From contig NZ_CP031967.1 in NCBI RefSeq assembly GCF_003443615.1, forward strand, positions 2,418,001 through 2,482,000: 64,000 nt of DNA, read 5' to 3'. Origin of the DNA: Alteromonas sp. BL110 (GTDB taxonomy: Bacteria > Pseudomonadota > Gammaproteobacteria > Enterobacterales > Alteromonadaceae). Below the pieces are notes generated by a model, which saw only the letters and a program-made list of their open reading frames with translations, did no database searches and was not told where the DNA came from. Position 1 is the stretch's first letter, and each line of letters starts with the position of its first letter. Positions 11,093 through 20,282 of the stretch are shown piece by piece. Made by a program: the position numbers and the translations under genes.

Positions 11093-12271
11093 ATGGTTAT
11101 CAAGCCTAAAGTGAGAGGCTTCATTTGTACAAACGCGCACCCAGTAGGCTGTGCTAAAGCGGTTGATGAACAAATTGCTTATGTAGAAGCAAAAGGTGAC
11201 TTAGGCGAAGGCCCAAAAAATGTACTGGTTATCGGTAGCTCAACAGGCTATGGCTTAGCGTCACGCATCACATCTGCCTTTGGTTATGGTGCAAAGACAC
11301 TAGGTGTGTGCTTTGAAAAAGCACCAACGGAACGTAAAACAGGCACTGCAGGTTGGTACAACACTGCAGCGTTTCACGAAAAAGCCAAAGCGAAAGGCTT
11401 GTATGCAAATACGATTAACGGCGATGCCTTTTCTGATGAGATCAAAAACGAAACTATCGAAAAAATCAAAGCTGAAATGGGTAAGGTTGACTTGGTTATT
11501 TACAGTCTTGCGTCTCCGCGCAGAACCGACCCAGAAACTGGTGTGACTTACAAGTCAACGCTTAAGCCAGTAGGTGAGGCATACACCACGAAAACCTACG
11601 ATACAGATAAAGATAAAGTGCACGAAGTAGCACTTGAGCCTGCCAATAACGAAGAGATCCTTCACACCATTAAAGTAATGGGCGGCGAAGACTGGGAACG
11701 TTGGATGGACTTTTTACGCGATGCAGATGTGCTAGCACAAGGCTGTAAAACCACCGCCTACACTTACATAGGTAAAGAGCTGACATGGCCTATCTACGGT
11801 CAGGCGACTATCGGTAAAGCAAAAGAAGATCTCGATCGCGCCGCTGCAGCTATTATTGGTAAAAACAGTGACTTGCTTGTACAAGCAAACGTAAGTTCAC
11901 TAAAAGCACTGGTGACTCAAGCAAGTTCTGCCATTCCCGTCATGCCGCTTTATATTTCACTTATTTACAAAGTAATGAAAGAAGAGGGCACTCACGAAGG
12001 CTGTATTGAGCAAATTTATGGTTTATTCACACAATGCCTGTTTGGCAATACTCCAACGCTGGATGAAGCAAATCGCTATCGCATGGATGGAAAAGAAACC
12101 AACGATGCAACCCAAGCGAAAATTAAAGCGCTATGGGACCAGGTGACACAAGAGAACTTTCATGACTTAAGCGACTACAAAGGTTATCACCATGAATTCT
12201 TAAAGTTGTTTGGTTTTGACATTGACAACGTTGATTACGACAGTGAAGTTGACCCATTGGTTAAGTGGTAA
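11093..12271 (+). CDS. fabV: trans-2-enoyl-ACP/CoA reductase FabV
   Basis: FabV is the large single-chain enoyl reductase of fatty acid synthesis in Vibrio, Pseudomonas and relatives; it is resistant to triclosan. The 392 residues fit the family. It begins VIKPKVRGFICTNAHPVGC, has the NADH-binding loop VLVIGSSTGYGLASRI, and shows the FabV active site Tyr-x8-Lys in YGQATIGKAK. The motif YSLASPRRTDPETG is also typical. An AAGGA ribosome site precedes the ATG. It is monocistronic with its own terminator. FabI elsewhere in the genome cannot be excluded. Confidence 0.96.
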   Translation: MVIKPKVRGFICTNAHPVGCAKAVDEQIAYVEAKGDLGEGPKNVLVIGSSTGYGLASRITSAFGYGAKTLGVCFEKAPTERKTGTAGWYNTAAFHEKAKAKGLYANTINGDAFSDEIKNETIEKIKAEMGKVDLVIYSLASPRRTDPETGVTYKSTLKPVGEAYTTKTYDTDKDKVHEVALEPANNEEILHTIKVMGGEDWERWMDFLRDADVLAQGCKTTAYTYIGKELTWPIYGQATIGKAKEDLDRAAAAIIGKNSDLLVQANVSSLKALVTQASSAIPVMPLYISLIYKVMKEEGTHEGCIEQIYGLFTQCLFGNTPTLDEANRYRMDGKETNDATQAKIKALWDQVTQENFHDLSDYKGYHHEFLKLFGFDIDNVDYDSEVDPLVKW

Positions 12272-12311
12272 AACCTAAACTTACCATTAATTAACTTAAT
12301 GCTATTTGTGC

Positions 12312-12339
12312 AAAAGCCGTCTGATTTGACGGCTTTTTT
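12312..12339 (+). terminator. intrinsic terminator of fabV
   Basis: AAAAGCCGTC (12312-12321) pairs with GACGGCTTTT (12328-12337); six T in total follow the GC stem. Confidence 0.9.
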
Positions 12340-12708
12340 GTGCCTAATTACAAGCCGATATAGGGGGTAAGAGCAAAAAATGTAAATGAATAAGACCAAA
12401 GGTTTACATTAAATTGTAGAAAAATTTGCCTTTATCTTGAAATAGCGTGGCACAAACGTATGGGTTAATGCTAAAATCCCGAAATTAAGTAGGGGTCTTT
12501 TCTGCCTCTACCAAAACAGCAGTGGCGATTGCAGCTACACAACAATAATAATAAGTGTAAATTTCTGCTGGTGGTCTATATAGAAAGGGCGAACAAAGCG
12601 TCCGCTAAAGGAATTATGCGTTACGGCTTCATAACAGGCTGACCGTAGCAATTGCAGCAAGTTCCATCATTCAACAAAAAAGGTGTCTAACACCTGTTAA
12701 TAGTGCGT

Positions 12709-12749
12709 TTTTGCATGCTGACAGGCAGGTTTTCTGCGGTCATGCAAAA
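12709..12749 (+). promoter_or_regulatory. structured 5' leader of the nqr operon (gap 12340-12780)
   Basis: The stretch before nqrA is unusually long. TTTTGCATG (12709-12717) pairs perfectly with CATGCAAAA (12741-12749), enclosing ACAGGCAG...CTGC. A second small hairpin, AGGTGT CTA ACACCT, lies at 12681-12695. The big hairpin ends 31 bases before the nqrA ATG, and there is no clear Shine-Dalgarno site, so it could influence translation. I recognise no known riboswitch or leader class, and no promoter I would defend. Confidence 0.35.
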
Positions 12750-12780
12750 GGGTATTTCTATTAGAGTAGTGCAATTACAT

Positions 12781-14122
12781 ATGATAAAAATCAAGAAAGG
12801 TCTCGACCTCCCAATTGAGGGAGCGCCAAAGCAGGAGATTGCTGATGCATCTTCTGCAACGCGCGTTGCCATTCTGGGAGAAGAATATGTGGGTATGCGC
12901 CCTACCATGCACGTCCAAGTTGGCGATGTAGTGAAGAAAGGTCAGGTTCTTTTTGAAGACAAAAAGAATCCTGGCGTTAAATTCACTGCTCCAGCTGCGG
13001 GTGAAGTGGTAGAGGTTAACCGTGGTGCAAAACGTGTTCTTCAGTCTGTAGTTATCAAAATGAACGGCAGCGATGCTGTTTCATTTGATAAAATTGCAGC
13101 TGACCAGATCGCGAGTGCAACACGTGAGCAGCTTCAGTCAATCCTTGTAGAGTCAGGCATGTGGACAGCGTTTCGCACACGTCCATTCAGCAAATCGCCT
13201 CAGCTAGACTCTGTACCAAACTCAATTTTCGTTACAGCAATGGATACTAATCCACTTGCAGCAGATCCTGCTGTAATTATTGCTGAGCGCCAAGATGATT
13301 TCGTAAATGGTCTTAAAGCGCTAACGCAATTGAGTGGTGGCAAGACTTACGTTTGTAAAGCGGCAGGTGCTTCTGTTGCTACTGGCGATGCGGCAGTTGA
13401 TGTTGAAGAGTTTGGCGGTCCTCACCCTGCGGGCCCTACCGGGAACTCATATTCACTTCCTTGATTCAGCCGGTATGAACAAAACGGTTTGGCATATTAA
13501 TTACCAAGACGTTATGGCTATTGGTGCATTGCTAACTACGGGTGAATTAGATAACCGTCGTGTTATCTCAATTGCAGGCCCTGCTGCAACAAACCCACGT
13601 CTAGTGCGCACAGTAATTGGCGCAGACGTGACCGAGCTAACTGCTAATGAGCAGGTAGACGGTGAAGTACGTGTTGTTTCTGGTTCTGTACTTAACGGTA
13701 CCACTGCAATGGGCGTACACGGTTTCTTAGGTCGTTTCCACACCCAAGTTTCACTATTAAAAGAAGGTCACGAGAAGAAATTGTTCGGTTGGATCCTACC
13801 TGGTTCAAACCAACACTCAGTGACACGCGCTTACTTAGGTCACCTAAGTGGTAGCAAGAAATTTGATATGACAACAACTACCAATGGTTCAGAACGTTCT
13901 ATGGTTCCAATTGGTAATTACGAACGCGTTATGCCCCTAGATATCATTCCTACGCTTCTGCTTAGGGACCTGATTTCTGGTGATACTGACGGTGCTCAGA
14001 CGTTGGGTTGCTTAGAGTTGGACGAAGAAGATTTGGCATTGTGTACTTATGTATGCCCTGGCAAATACAACTACGCTCCTATCTTACGCGACTGTTTGAC
14101 CACGATAGAGAAAGAGGGTTAA
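12781..14122 (+). pseudogene. nqrA: Na+-translocating NADH:quinone reductase subunit A, frameshifted by one extra C
   Basis: NqrA is the cytoplasmic quinone-site subunit of the NQR complex. The N-terminal half starts at the ATG at 12781 ([16 protein letters not shown]) and reads in frame to GGPHPAG, then hits a stop at 13462-13464. The conserved continuation [26 protein letters not shown] runs in the +1 frame to the stop at 14120-14122. Removing one C from 13434-13436 (in GGGCCCTACC) restores one reading frame of about 446 residues, the normal length. The protein is otherwise intact, so this is either a very recent mutation or a sequence error. A start at 12703 lacks homology. Confidence 0.9.
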
Positions 14123-14125
14123 GTC

Positions 14126-15328
14126 ATGGGTTTAAAAGCGTATTTAGAAAAAATTGAGCCGGATTTCGAGCCGGGTGGTAAGCATGAAAAATGGTACGCG
14201 CTTTACGAAGCTGCAGCGACCATCTTTTATACGCCAGGTAAAGTAAACAAAGCTAACACGCACGTGCGTGACAGCATTGACCTTAAGCGCATCATGATCA
14301 TGGTATGGATGGCAACATTTCCAGCTATGTTCTTTGGTATGTACAACATTGGTTTCCAAGCACAAGAAGCTATTGCCGCTGGTGCAGGAACACTGCCTGA
14401 CACATGGCAGGCGGGTCTTTTCACTGCGTTGGGTGGTGATCTGACAAATGCTGGCATTTTAGGTCTATTTTTCTACGGTGCATGTTTCTGGCTACCTATT
14501 TATGCAGTAACGTTTGCTGTTGGTGGTTTCTGGGAAGTACTTTTCGCTTCTGTGCGTAAGCACGAAGTTAACGAAGGCTTCTTCGTAACATCAGTACTGT
14601 TTGCACTTACACTTCCGGCAACTATCCCTCTATGGCAAGTAGCACTAGGTATTACCTTCGGTGTTGTTATCGCTAAAGAAGTATTCGGTGGTACAGGTCG
14701 TAACTTCCTTAACCCAGCTCTGTCTGGTCGTGCGTTCCTTTACTTTGCGTATCCTGCACAAATCTCAGGTGACCAAGTATGGGTAGCAGCAGATGGTTAT
14801 TCGGGTGCAACGTCTCTTAGCCAAGCAGCTTGGGGTAACCTTGACTACGCTGATATGACTCAGTGGATGGATAGCTTTATCGGTACCATCGCGGGCTCTG
14901 CGGGTGAAGTATCAACTCTTGCTATTATTCTTGGTGGCTTGTTCATCATGTACATGCGTATAGCAAGCTGGCGCATTGTTGCTGGTGTAGCGATTGGTGT
15001 AGCTTTCTTCGCTACCTTGCTAAACCTAATTGGCAGCGATACTAACCCTATGTTTGCAATGCCTGCACATTGGCACTTTGTTGTTGGTGGTCTTGCTTTT
15101 GGTATGTTCTTTATGGCGACAGACCCGGTTTCTGCGTCGTTTACAAACCAAGGTAAGTGGGCTTACGGTATCTTCATTGGTTTTATGACGGTACTAATCC
15201 GCGTCCTTAACCCAGCCTTCCCTGAAGGTGTAATGCTAGCAATTCTATTTGCTAACTTGTGGGCGCCACTGTTCGACTATTTCGTCGCACAAAGCAACAT
15301 CAAGCGGAGGGTAGCACGTGTCGGCTAA
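14126..15328 (+). CDS. nqrB: Na+-NQR subunit B
   Basis: NqrB is the integral membrane subunit that carries riboflavin and a covalently bound FMN and forms part of the sodium pathway. The 400 residues hold about ten hydrophobic segments. The FMN attachment motif is SGATSLSQA; its Thr is flavinylated by ApbE. The distinctive [23 protein letters not shown] segment (given in pieces in the family signature) is present around residues 190-212. The gene starts 4 bases after nqrA and overlaps nqrC by 11 bases, indicating translational coupling in the operon. Confidence 0.97.
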   Translation: MGLKAYLEKIEPDFEPGGKHEKWYALYEAAATIFYTPGKVNKANTHVRDSIDLKRIMIMVWMATFPAMFFGMYNIGFQAQEAIAAGAGTLPDTWQAGLFTALGGDLTNAGILGLFFYGACFWLPIYAVTFAVGGFWEVLFASVRKHEVNEGFFVTSVLFALTLPATIPLWQVALGITFGVVIAKEVFGGTGRNFLNPALSGRAFLYFAYPAQISGDQVWVAADGYSGATSLSQAAWGNLDYADMTQWMDSFIGTIAGSAGEVSTLAIILGGLFIMYMRIASWRIVAGVAIGVAFFATLLNLIGSDTNPMFAMPAHWHFVVGGLAFGMFFMATDPVSASFTNQGKWAYGIFIGFMTVLIRVLNPAFPEGVMLAILFANLWAPLFDYFVAQSNIKRRVARVG

Positions 15329-16082
15329 GAAAGAATCTTTAGGCAAAACTATCGGTGTAGTAGTTGCCGTATGTTTGGTTTGTTCAATTGTTGTTTCTGG
15401 CGCGGCTGTTGGCCTTCGCTCTTTGCAGCAAACAAACGCGGCTCTTGATAAAAAGAGCAACATTCTTAATGCTGCAGGCCTTTACGAAATGGGCATGAGC
15501 AATAATGCTATCGAAAGCACGTACAGCGAACGAGTAGAGCAGCGTTATGTGAATCTTGAAGAAGGCACATTTGTTGAGGCGCCTGCTCCAGATTACGATA
15601 TGTATAAAGCTGCTAAGCAGACTGAGTACAGCACAAAGGTAACTAACAGCAATGTTGGTTTCCAACGTCGCCCTAACGTGGCGAGTGTTTACTTAGTGCG
15701 CGACGAAGCAGGTGATGTATCTCGTATTATCTTACCTGTACACGGTAGCGGTCTATGGGATCTTATGTACGGATTCTTAGCGATAGATGCAGACGGCCAA
15801 ACGGTTCGCGAGCTTATCTACTATCAGCAAAAAGAAACGCCAGGACTAGGTGGTGAAGTGCAAAACCCTGCATGGCAGGACAAATGGGATGGCAAAGAGC
15901 TTTACGAGAATGGCGAAGTTGCTATTCGCGTAGTGAAAAATGCTAACCCTAGCAATCCTCACACTATCGATGCGCTTTCAGGTGCAACCCTAACCAGCAA
16001 CGGTGTTGAAAACACAATTCGTTACTGGGTAGGCGAGCAAGGCTTCGGCCAGTTCCTGAAGAACCAAGCATGGCGTTCATAA
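15318..16082 (+). CDS. nqrC: Na+-NQR subunit C
   Basis: NqrC is a single-helix subunit with a periplasmic FMN domain. Residues 11-32 form the N-terminal anchor ([21 protein letters not shown]). The covalent-FMN motif is [13 protein letters not shown] near residues 220-232, a target of the ApbE encoded downstream. The motif [16 protein letters not shown] is typical of the FMN-binding fold. GTG at 15318 lies inside the end of nqrB, preceded by GGAGGG; its 254 residues are the usual length. Confidence 0.97.
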   Translation: MSAKKESLGKTIGVVVAVCLVCSIVVSGAAVGLRSLQQTNAALDKKSNILNAAGLYEMGMSNNAIESTYSERVEQRYVNLEEGTFVEAPAPDYDMYKAAKQTEYSTKVTNSNVGFQRRPNVASVYLVRDEAGDVSRIILPVHGSGLWDLMYGFLAIDADGQTVRELIYYQQKETPGLGGEVQNPAWQDKWDGKELYENGEVAIRVVKNANPSNPHTIDALSGATLTSNGVENTIRYWVGEQGFGQFLKNQAWRS

Positions 16083-16092
16083 GGGAAGTCTC

Positions 16093-16725
16093 ATGGCAGA
16101 TACTAAAGAAATGAAAAAGGCCCTCTTTGGGCCAATCCTGGACAACAACCCGATCGCCCTACAGGTATTGGGTATCTGTTCAGCACTGGCAATTACCACT
16201 AAGCTGGAAACAGCATTGGTAATGTCGCTAGCGCTTACAAGCGTTGTAGCGTTCTCAAACTTGTTTATTTCACTTATTCGTAACCAGATTCCATCTAGCG
16301 TTCGAATTATTATCCAGATGACCATTATTGCGTCGTTGGTAATCGTTGTTGACCAAATTCTGAAAGCGTATTCGTACGAAATATCGAAGCAGCTGTCGGT
16401 ATTCGTAGGTCTTATTATTACTAACTGTATCGTAATGGGTCGTGCTGAAGCTTACGCCATGAAGAGCCCACCTTTGATGAGCTTCCTCGATGGTATTGGT
16501 AACGGCTTGGGCTACTCTTTCATTCTAGTTGTTATTGGTACAATTAAAGAGCTATTTGGTTTCGGTACTATTTTAGGTTTCGAAATCCTCCCACTGGTTC
16601 AAAACGGTGGCTGGTATCAGGGTAATGGTTTGTTAATTCTACCATTCAGCTCATTCTTCTTAATCGGCGGTATGATTTGGGTTATCCGTACTATCCGTCC
16701 AGAGCAAGTAGAGCCTAAGGAGTAA
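16093..16725 (+). CDS. nqrD: Na+-NQR subunit D
   Basis: NqrD is one of the paired membrane subunits that coordinate an iron centre in the membrane together with NqrE. The 210 residues have about six transmembrane segments. The conserved cysteines are in [19 protein letters not shown] near residue 29 and [18 protein letters not shown] near 112. Family members share the start [20 protein letters not shown]. It lies 10 bases after nqrC and 3 bases before nqrE. Confidence 0.97.
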   Translation: MADTKEMKKALFGPILDNNPIALQVLGICSALAITTKLETALVMSLALTSVVAFSNLFISLIRNQIPSSVRIIIQMTIIASLVIVVDQILKAYSYEISKQLSVFVGLIITNCIVMGRAEAYAMKSPPLMSFLDGIGNGLGYSFILVVIGTIKELFGFGTILGFEILPLVQNGGWYQGNGLLILPFSSFFLIGGMIWVIRTIRPEQVEPKE

Positions 16726-16728
16726 GTC

Positions 16729-17337
16729 ATGGAACATTATTTGTCGTTATTTGTTCGCTCAATTTTCGTTGAGAACATGGCGTTATCACTTTTCTTAGGT
16801 ATGTGTACCTTCCTTGCGGTATCTAAGAAAGTTAAAACTGCTATGGGTCTTGGTGTAGCGGTAATCGTGGTACTAGGTATCTCGGTTCCGGTTAACCAAA
16901 TTATTTATGTAAACATTCTTGCTCCGGGCGCATTAGCATGGGCAGGTTTCCCAGAAGCTGACTTAAGCTTCCTTAACTTCCTAACCTTTATCGGTGTTAT
17001 TGCGGCATTGGTACAGATCCTAGAGATGAGCTTAGATAAGTTCTTCCCTGCGCTATACAACGCACTAGGTATCTTCCTTCCGCTGATTACCGTTAACTGT
17101 GCAATCTTCGGTGGTGTAGCGTTTGCGGTACAGCGTGAATATAACCTGACCGAAAGTGTTGTTTACGGCGTAGGAAGTGGTATTGGCTGGGCAATTGCGA
17201 TTGTGTTGCTTGCGGCAGTACGTGAAAAGCTTAAGTATGCTGATATGCCTGATGGTGTTCGTGGTCTAGGTTCTGTGTTTATGATCGCGGGTCTAATGGC
17301 ACTAGGCTTCCAGTCATTCACTGGTATTCAGCTGTAA
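16729..17337 (+). CDS. nqrE: Na+-NQR subunit E
   Basis: NqrE is the membrane subunit homologous to NqrD but with inverted topology. The 202 residues hold about six helices, with the conserved cysteines in [15 protein letters not shown] near 26 and [15 protein letters not shown] near 120 that help bind the iron centre. The family motif [19 protein letters not shown] opens the protein. It is 3 bases downstream of nqrD and part of the same transcript. Confidence 0.97.
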   Translation: MEHYLSLFVRSIFVENMALSLFLGMCTFLAVSKKVKTAMGLGVAVIVVLGISVPVNQIIYVNILAPGALAWAGFPEADLSFLNFLTFIGVIAALVQILEMSLDKFFPALYNALGIFLPLITVNCAIFGGVAFAVQREYNLTESVVYGVGSGIGWAIAIVLLAAVREKLKYADMPDGVRGLGSVFMIAGLMALGFQSFTGIQL

Positions 17338-17357
17338 GAAAGCTCGGGAGCATATAA

Positions 17358-18590
17358 ATGAATAATGTAGAAATATATCTAGGCGTAGGCATGTTCATTG
17401 CCATCGTTCTAGCGCTGGTATTTATTATCATGTTTGCCAAGTCTAAATTGGTACCAAGCGGTGATGTTACTATCACTATCAATGGTGACCCAGACAAAGC
17501 AATCAAAACAGAGCCAGGTGGTAAGCTACTTGGTGCTCTAGCTGATGCAGGATACTTTGTATCTTCTGCATGTGGTGGCGGTGGCTCATGTGGTCAGTGT
17601 CGTGTAGACGTACACTCAGGTGGTGGTGAAATCCTTCCAACTGAACTTGATCACATCACCAAAGGTGAAGCCCGTGAAGGCTGTCGTCTTTCATGTCAGG
17701 TTGCTATTAAGCAAGACATGGAAATCGAATTGGAAGAGTCAGTATTTGGTGTTAAGAAGTGGGATTGTGAAGTTATCTCTAACGATAATAAAGCAACCTT
17801 CATCAAAGAACTTAAGCTTAAAATTCCTAACGGTGAAAGCGTACCTTTCCGTGCAGGTGGTTATATTCAGATTGAAGCGCCAGCTCACCACGTTAAGTAC
17901 AAAGAGTTCGAAATTCCTGATGAATACCGCGGTGACTGGGAGCGTTTTGGCTTCTTCGACATCGAGTCTAAAGTAGACGAAGAAACAATTCGTGCGTACT
18001 CAATGGCGAACTACCCAGAAGAAGAAGGCATTATTATGTTGAACGTGCGTATCGCTACGCCGCCACCTAATAACCTAAGCCTACCTGCTGGTAAAATGTC
18101 ATCGTACATCTGGAGCCTGAAAGAAGGTGACAAAGCGACTATCTCTGGCCCGTTCGGTGAATTCTTCGCGAAAGAAACTGAAAACGAAATGGTATTCGTA
18201 GGTGGTGGTGCAGGTATGGCCCCAATGCGTTCACACATCTTCGATCAGCTTCGTCGCCTTAAATCTAAGCGTAAGATGAGCTTCTGGTATGGTGCACGTT
18301 CACTTCGTGAAATGTTCTATACAGAAGACTTCGACGAGCTAGCAGCTGAAAATGATAACTTTGAGTGGCACGTAGCACTTTCTGATCCTCAGCCAGAGGA
18401 CAACTGGGAAGGTTACACAGGGTTCATTCACCAAGTACTTCTTGAGAACTACTTGAAAGATCACCCAGCACCAGAAGACTGTGAGTTCTACATGTGTGGA
18501 CCACCTATGATGAACGCGGCCGTAATCAACATGCTTAAAGATTTAGGTGTTGAGGACGAAAACATCATGCTAGATGACTTCGGTGGCTAA
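17358..18590 (+). CDS. nqrF: Na+-NQR subunit F, NADH-oxidising flavoprotein
   Basis: NqrF is the entry point for electrons: it oxidises NADH through FAD and passes electrons to a [2Fe-2S] centre. One N-terminal helix (residues 5-27) anchors it. The ferredoxin domain carries Cys72-x5-Cys78-x2-Cys81 and Cys113. The FAD-binding motif is RAYSMANYP near 215. The NADH-binding loop is [18 protein letters not shown] near 277, and the C-terminal [10 protein letters not shown] is typical of ferredoxin reductases. The 410 residues match the family. It is the last structural gene, followed by a terminator at 18614. Confidence 0.98.
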   Translation: MNNVEIYLGVGMFIAIVLALVFIIMFAKSKLVPSGDVTITINGDPDKAIKTEPGGKLLGALADAGYFVSSACGGGGSCGQCRVDVHSGGGEILPTELDHITKGEAREGCRLSCQVAIKQDMEIELEESVFGVKKWDCEVISNDNKATFIKELKLKIPNGESVPFRAGGYIQIEAPAHHVKYKEFEIPDEYRGDWERFGFFDIESKVDEETIRAYSMANYPEEEGIIMLNVRIATPPPNNLSLPAGKMSSYIWSLKEGDKATISGPFGEFFAKETENEMVFVGGGAGMAPMRSHIFDQLRRLKSKRKMSFWYGARSLREMFYTEDFDELAAENDNFEWHVALSDPQPEDNWEGYTGFIHQVLLENYLKDHPAPEDCEFYMCGPPMMNAAVINMLKDLGVEDENIMLDDFGG

Positions 18591-18613
18591 GCTACTAAGC
18601 AGACAAGCATTTC

Positions 18614-18638
18614 AAAAAGGGGCGTAAGCCCCTTTTTT
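18614..18638 (+). terminator. intrinsic terminator after nqrF
   Basis: AAAAAGGGGC (18614-18623) pairs with GCCCCTTTTT (18628-18637) around GTAA, with six T. Read-through into apbE is still possible. Confidence 0.88.
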
Positions 18639-18706
18639 GTTTAAGCTTAACGCAATAACGTACATAGAAGCTTTAAAGCTTTGTACATGTAAGTAAGGAC
18701 AACAAT

Positions 18707-19732
18707 GTGATTCGTTTTGGTATTCGAATTTTTCTCGCTTTTTTTGCTATTGGTATACTTGTACTAGCAAGCTGTAGCGACGAAAAAACGCCTGTAGTGC
18801 ACCTTCAAGGGCAGACTATGGGTACAACCTACAATGTGAAATACCTTGTAGCTGAAACACCGGTAGAAGGCTTACAGGCTGAAATAGATGCTCGCCTTGT
18901 TGACGTTAATAAGATGATGTCGACCTACGACCCTACTTCTGAACTTTCACGCTTTAACCAATATCGTTACACCGATAATTTCTCCGTATCACCAGATACC
19001 TTAACCGTGGTAAACGAGGCATTGCGATTGGCCAACCTTAGTGGCGGCGTACTTGATGTTACTGTTGGTCCATTGGTTAACTTGTGGGGGTTTGGCCCAA
19101 CGAAGCGCCCTGAAAAAGTGCCAAGCCAAGCCGATATTGACGATATTCGCGAATATGTGGGCTATAAGAAGCTATCAACCACACCTACAGGTTTAAAGAA
19201 AAGTCACCCCATGCTGTACGTCGACTTATCGACCATTGCCAAAGGTTTTGGTGTAGACGAAGTGGCTGAGATTCTTGAAAAGCACGGTATTGAAAACTAC
19301 CTTGTGGAAATAGGTGGGGAAATGCGCGTAAAAGGCGAGCGCGGCGACGGAAGTGAATGGCTTATTGCTATTGAAAAGCCGGTCACTACTGAACGCGCAG
19401 TTCAAAAAGTTGTCTCAATAGGTGAAAACGCGGTTGCTACATCGGGTGACTACCGTAACTATTACGAAGAAGGTGGCGTACGTTACTCGCACCTGATAGA
19501 CCCGACTACCGGCAAACCTATTACGCATAATTTGGTGTCGGTTACCGTTGTTCACCCTTCGTCTATGACGTCAGATGGCTTGGCTACGGCGTTCAATGTG
19601 ATGGGATGGGAGCAAGCAATAGCGGTTGCAGAGCAAGAGCAACTTGCAGTATTCCTCATTCGTCGCACAGATGACGGATTTGAAGAGTATGCGTCGCCAG
19701 AATTTGATAAACTGGTCACAGTTCATAATTAG
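18707..19732 (+). CDS. apbE: FAD:protein FMN transferase ApbE, lipoprotein
   Basis: ApbE transfers FMN from FAD onto threonine in S-G-A-T sites; its substrates here should be NqrB and NqrC just upstream. The 341 residues open with a lipoprotein signal (lipobox LASC near residues 20-23), so it is anchored on the periplasmic side. Family motifs include MGTTYNVKY, SGGVLDVTVGPLVNLWGFG, DLSTIAKGFGVDEVAE, EIGGEMRVKG and the acidic site TSDGLATAFNVMG. The start is GTG at 18707 behind AAGGAC. Placement right after nqrF is standard in Vibrio and Alteromonas. Confidence 0.96.
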   Translation: MIRFGIRIFLAFFAIGILVLASCSDEKTPVVHLQGQTMGTTYNVKYLVAETPVEGLQAEIDARLVDVNKMMSTYDPTSELSRFNQYRYTDNFSVSPDTLTVVNEALRLANLSGGVLDVTVGPLVNLWGFGPTKRPEKVPSQADIDDIREYVGYKKLSTTPTGLKKSHPMLYVDLSTIAKGFGVDEVAEILEKHGIENYLVEIGGEMRVKGERGDGSEWLIAIEKPVTTERAVQKVVSIGENAVATSGDYRNYYEEGGVRYSHLIDPTTGKPITHNLVSVTVVHPSSMTSDGLATAFNVMGWEQAIAVAEQEQLAVFLIRRTDDGFEEYASPEFDKLVTVHN

Positions 19733-19741
19733 GGGGTAGCT

Positions 19742-19975
19742 ATGTCTACATTCATTCTTGCTTTTGGTTTCTTTCTAACAATGGTGCTGGCTATGGCCGT
19801 TGGTTACCTATTTCAGAAAAAATCAATCTCTGGAAGCTGTGGTGGCTTAGGTGCACTAGGTATTGAAAAAGCCTGTGATTGTCCAGAACCGTGTGATCGT
19901 AAAAAGTCACGTATGGAAAAAGAAGAAGCCCGCCAGAAAAAGTTAAACGAGTGGAAGCAAAACCAAATTTTGTAA
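19742..19975 (+). CDS. nqrM: Na+-NQR maturation protein NqrM
   Basis: NqrM (DUF539) is a small membrane protein needed for assembly of active Na+-NQR, probably for delivery of the iron bound by NqrD/E. The 77 residues have one N-terminal helix (3-24), then the conserved cysteine cluster SGSCGGLGALGIEKACDCPEPC with four cysteines, then a charged tail. It starts 9 bases after apbE behind an AGGGGG ribosome site, so the two are co-transcribed. Confidence 0.95.
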   Translation: MSTFILAFGFFLTMVLAMAVGYLFQKKSISGSCGGLGALGIEKACDCPEPCDRKKSRMEKEEARQKKLNEWKQNQIL

Positions 19976-20003
19976 TGCTTAATCTCTCGTTGGCTTAAGT
20001 TAT

Positions 20004-20040
20004 AAAAGCGCTGTTTGATGCTAATCAACAGCGCTTTTTT
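20004..20040 (+). terminator. intrinsic terminator after nqrM (gap 19976-20282)
   Basis: AAAAGCGCTGTT (20004-20015) pairs with AACAGCGCTTTT (20027-20038), followed by a T-run to 20040. The remaining 240 bases to the next gene show no further element that I can support. Confidence 0.9.
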
Positions 20041-20282
20041 GTATCTGTTAGATGGACATTTTACACCGAATCTGGACAGCTAACTTAATGTAACTTGTCG
20101 GGGATGCTTCATGGGCGAAACAGTTAAAGGGAACGTTATCTTTACAAACAAGCCATGAACAGGCGTTTATATTTTAGAACTTTGATAGCTCAACCCATAT
20201 TTCGTTGCTCCACATTTGTATTTAGGTTAAATTTACGTCTCATAAAATACCAATACCAATAATAAAACATCAAGGAAGAGTT

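Noticed and set aside
12703..12780. An upstream ATG at 12703 extending nqrA by 26 residues
   Set aside because: The extension has no NqrA homology and spans the leader hairpin; the ATG at 12781 gives the family N-terminus [11 protein letters not shown].
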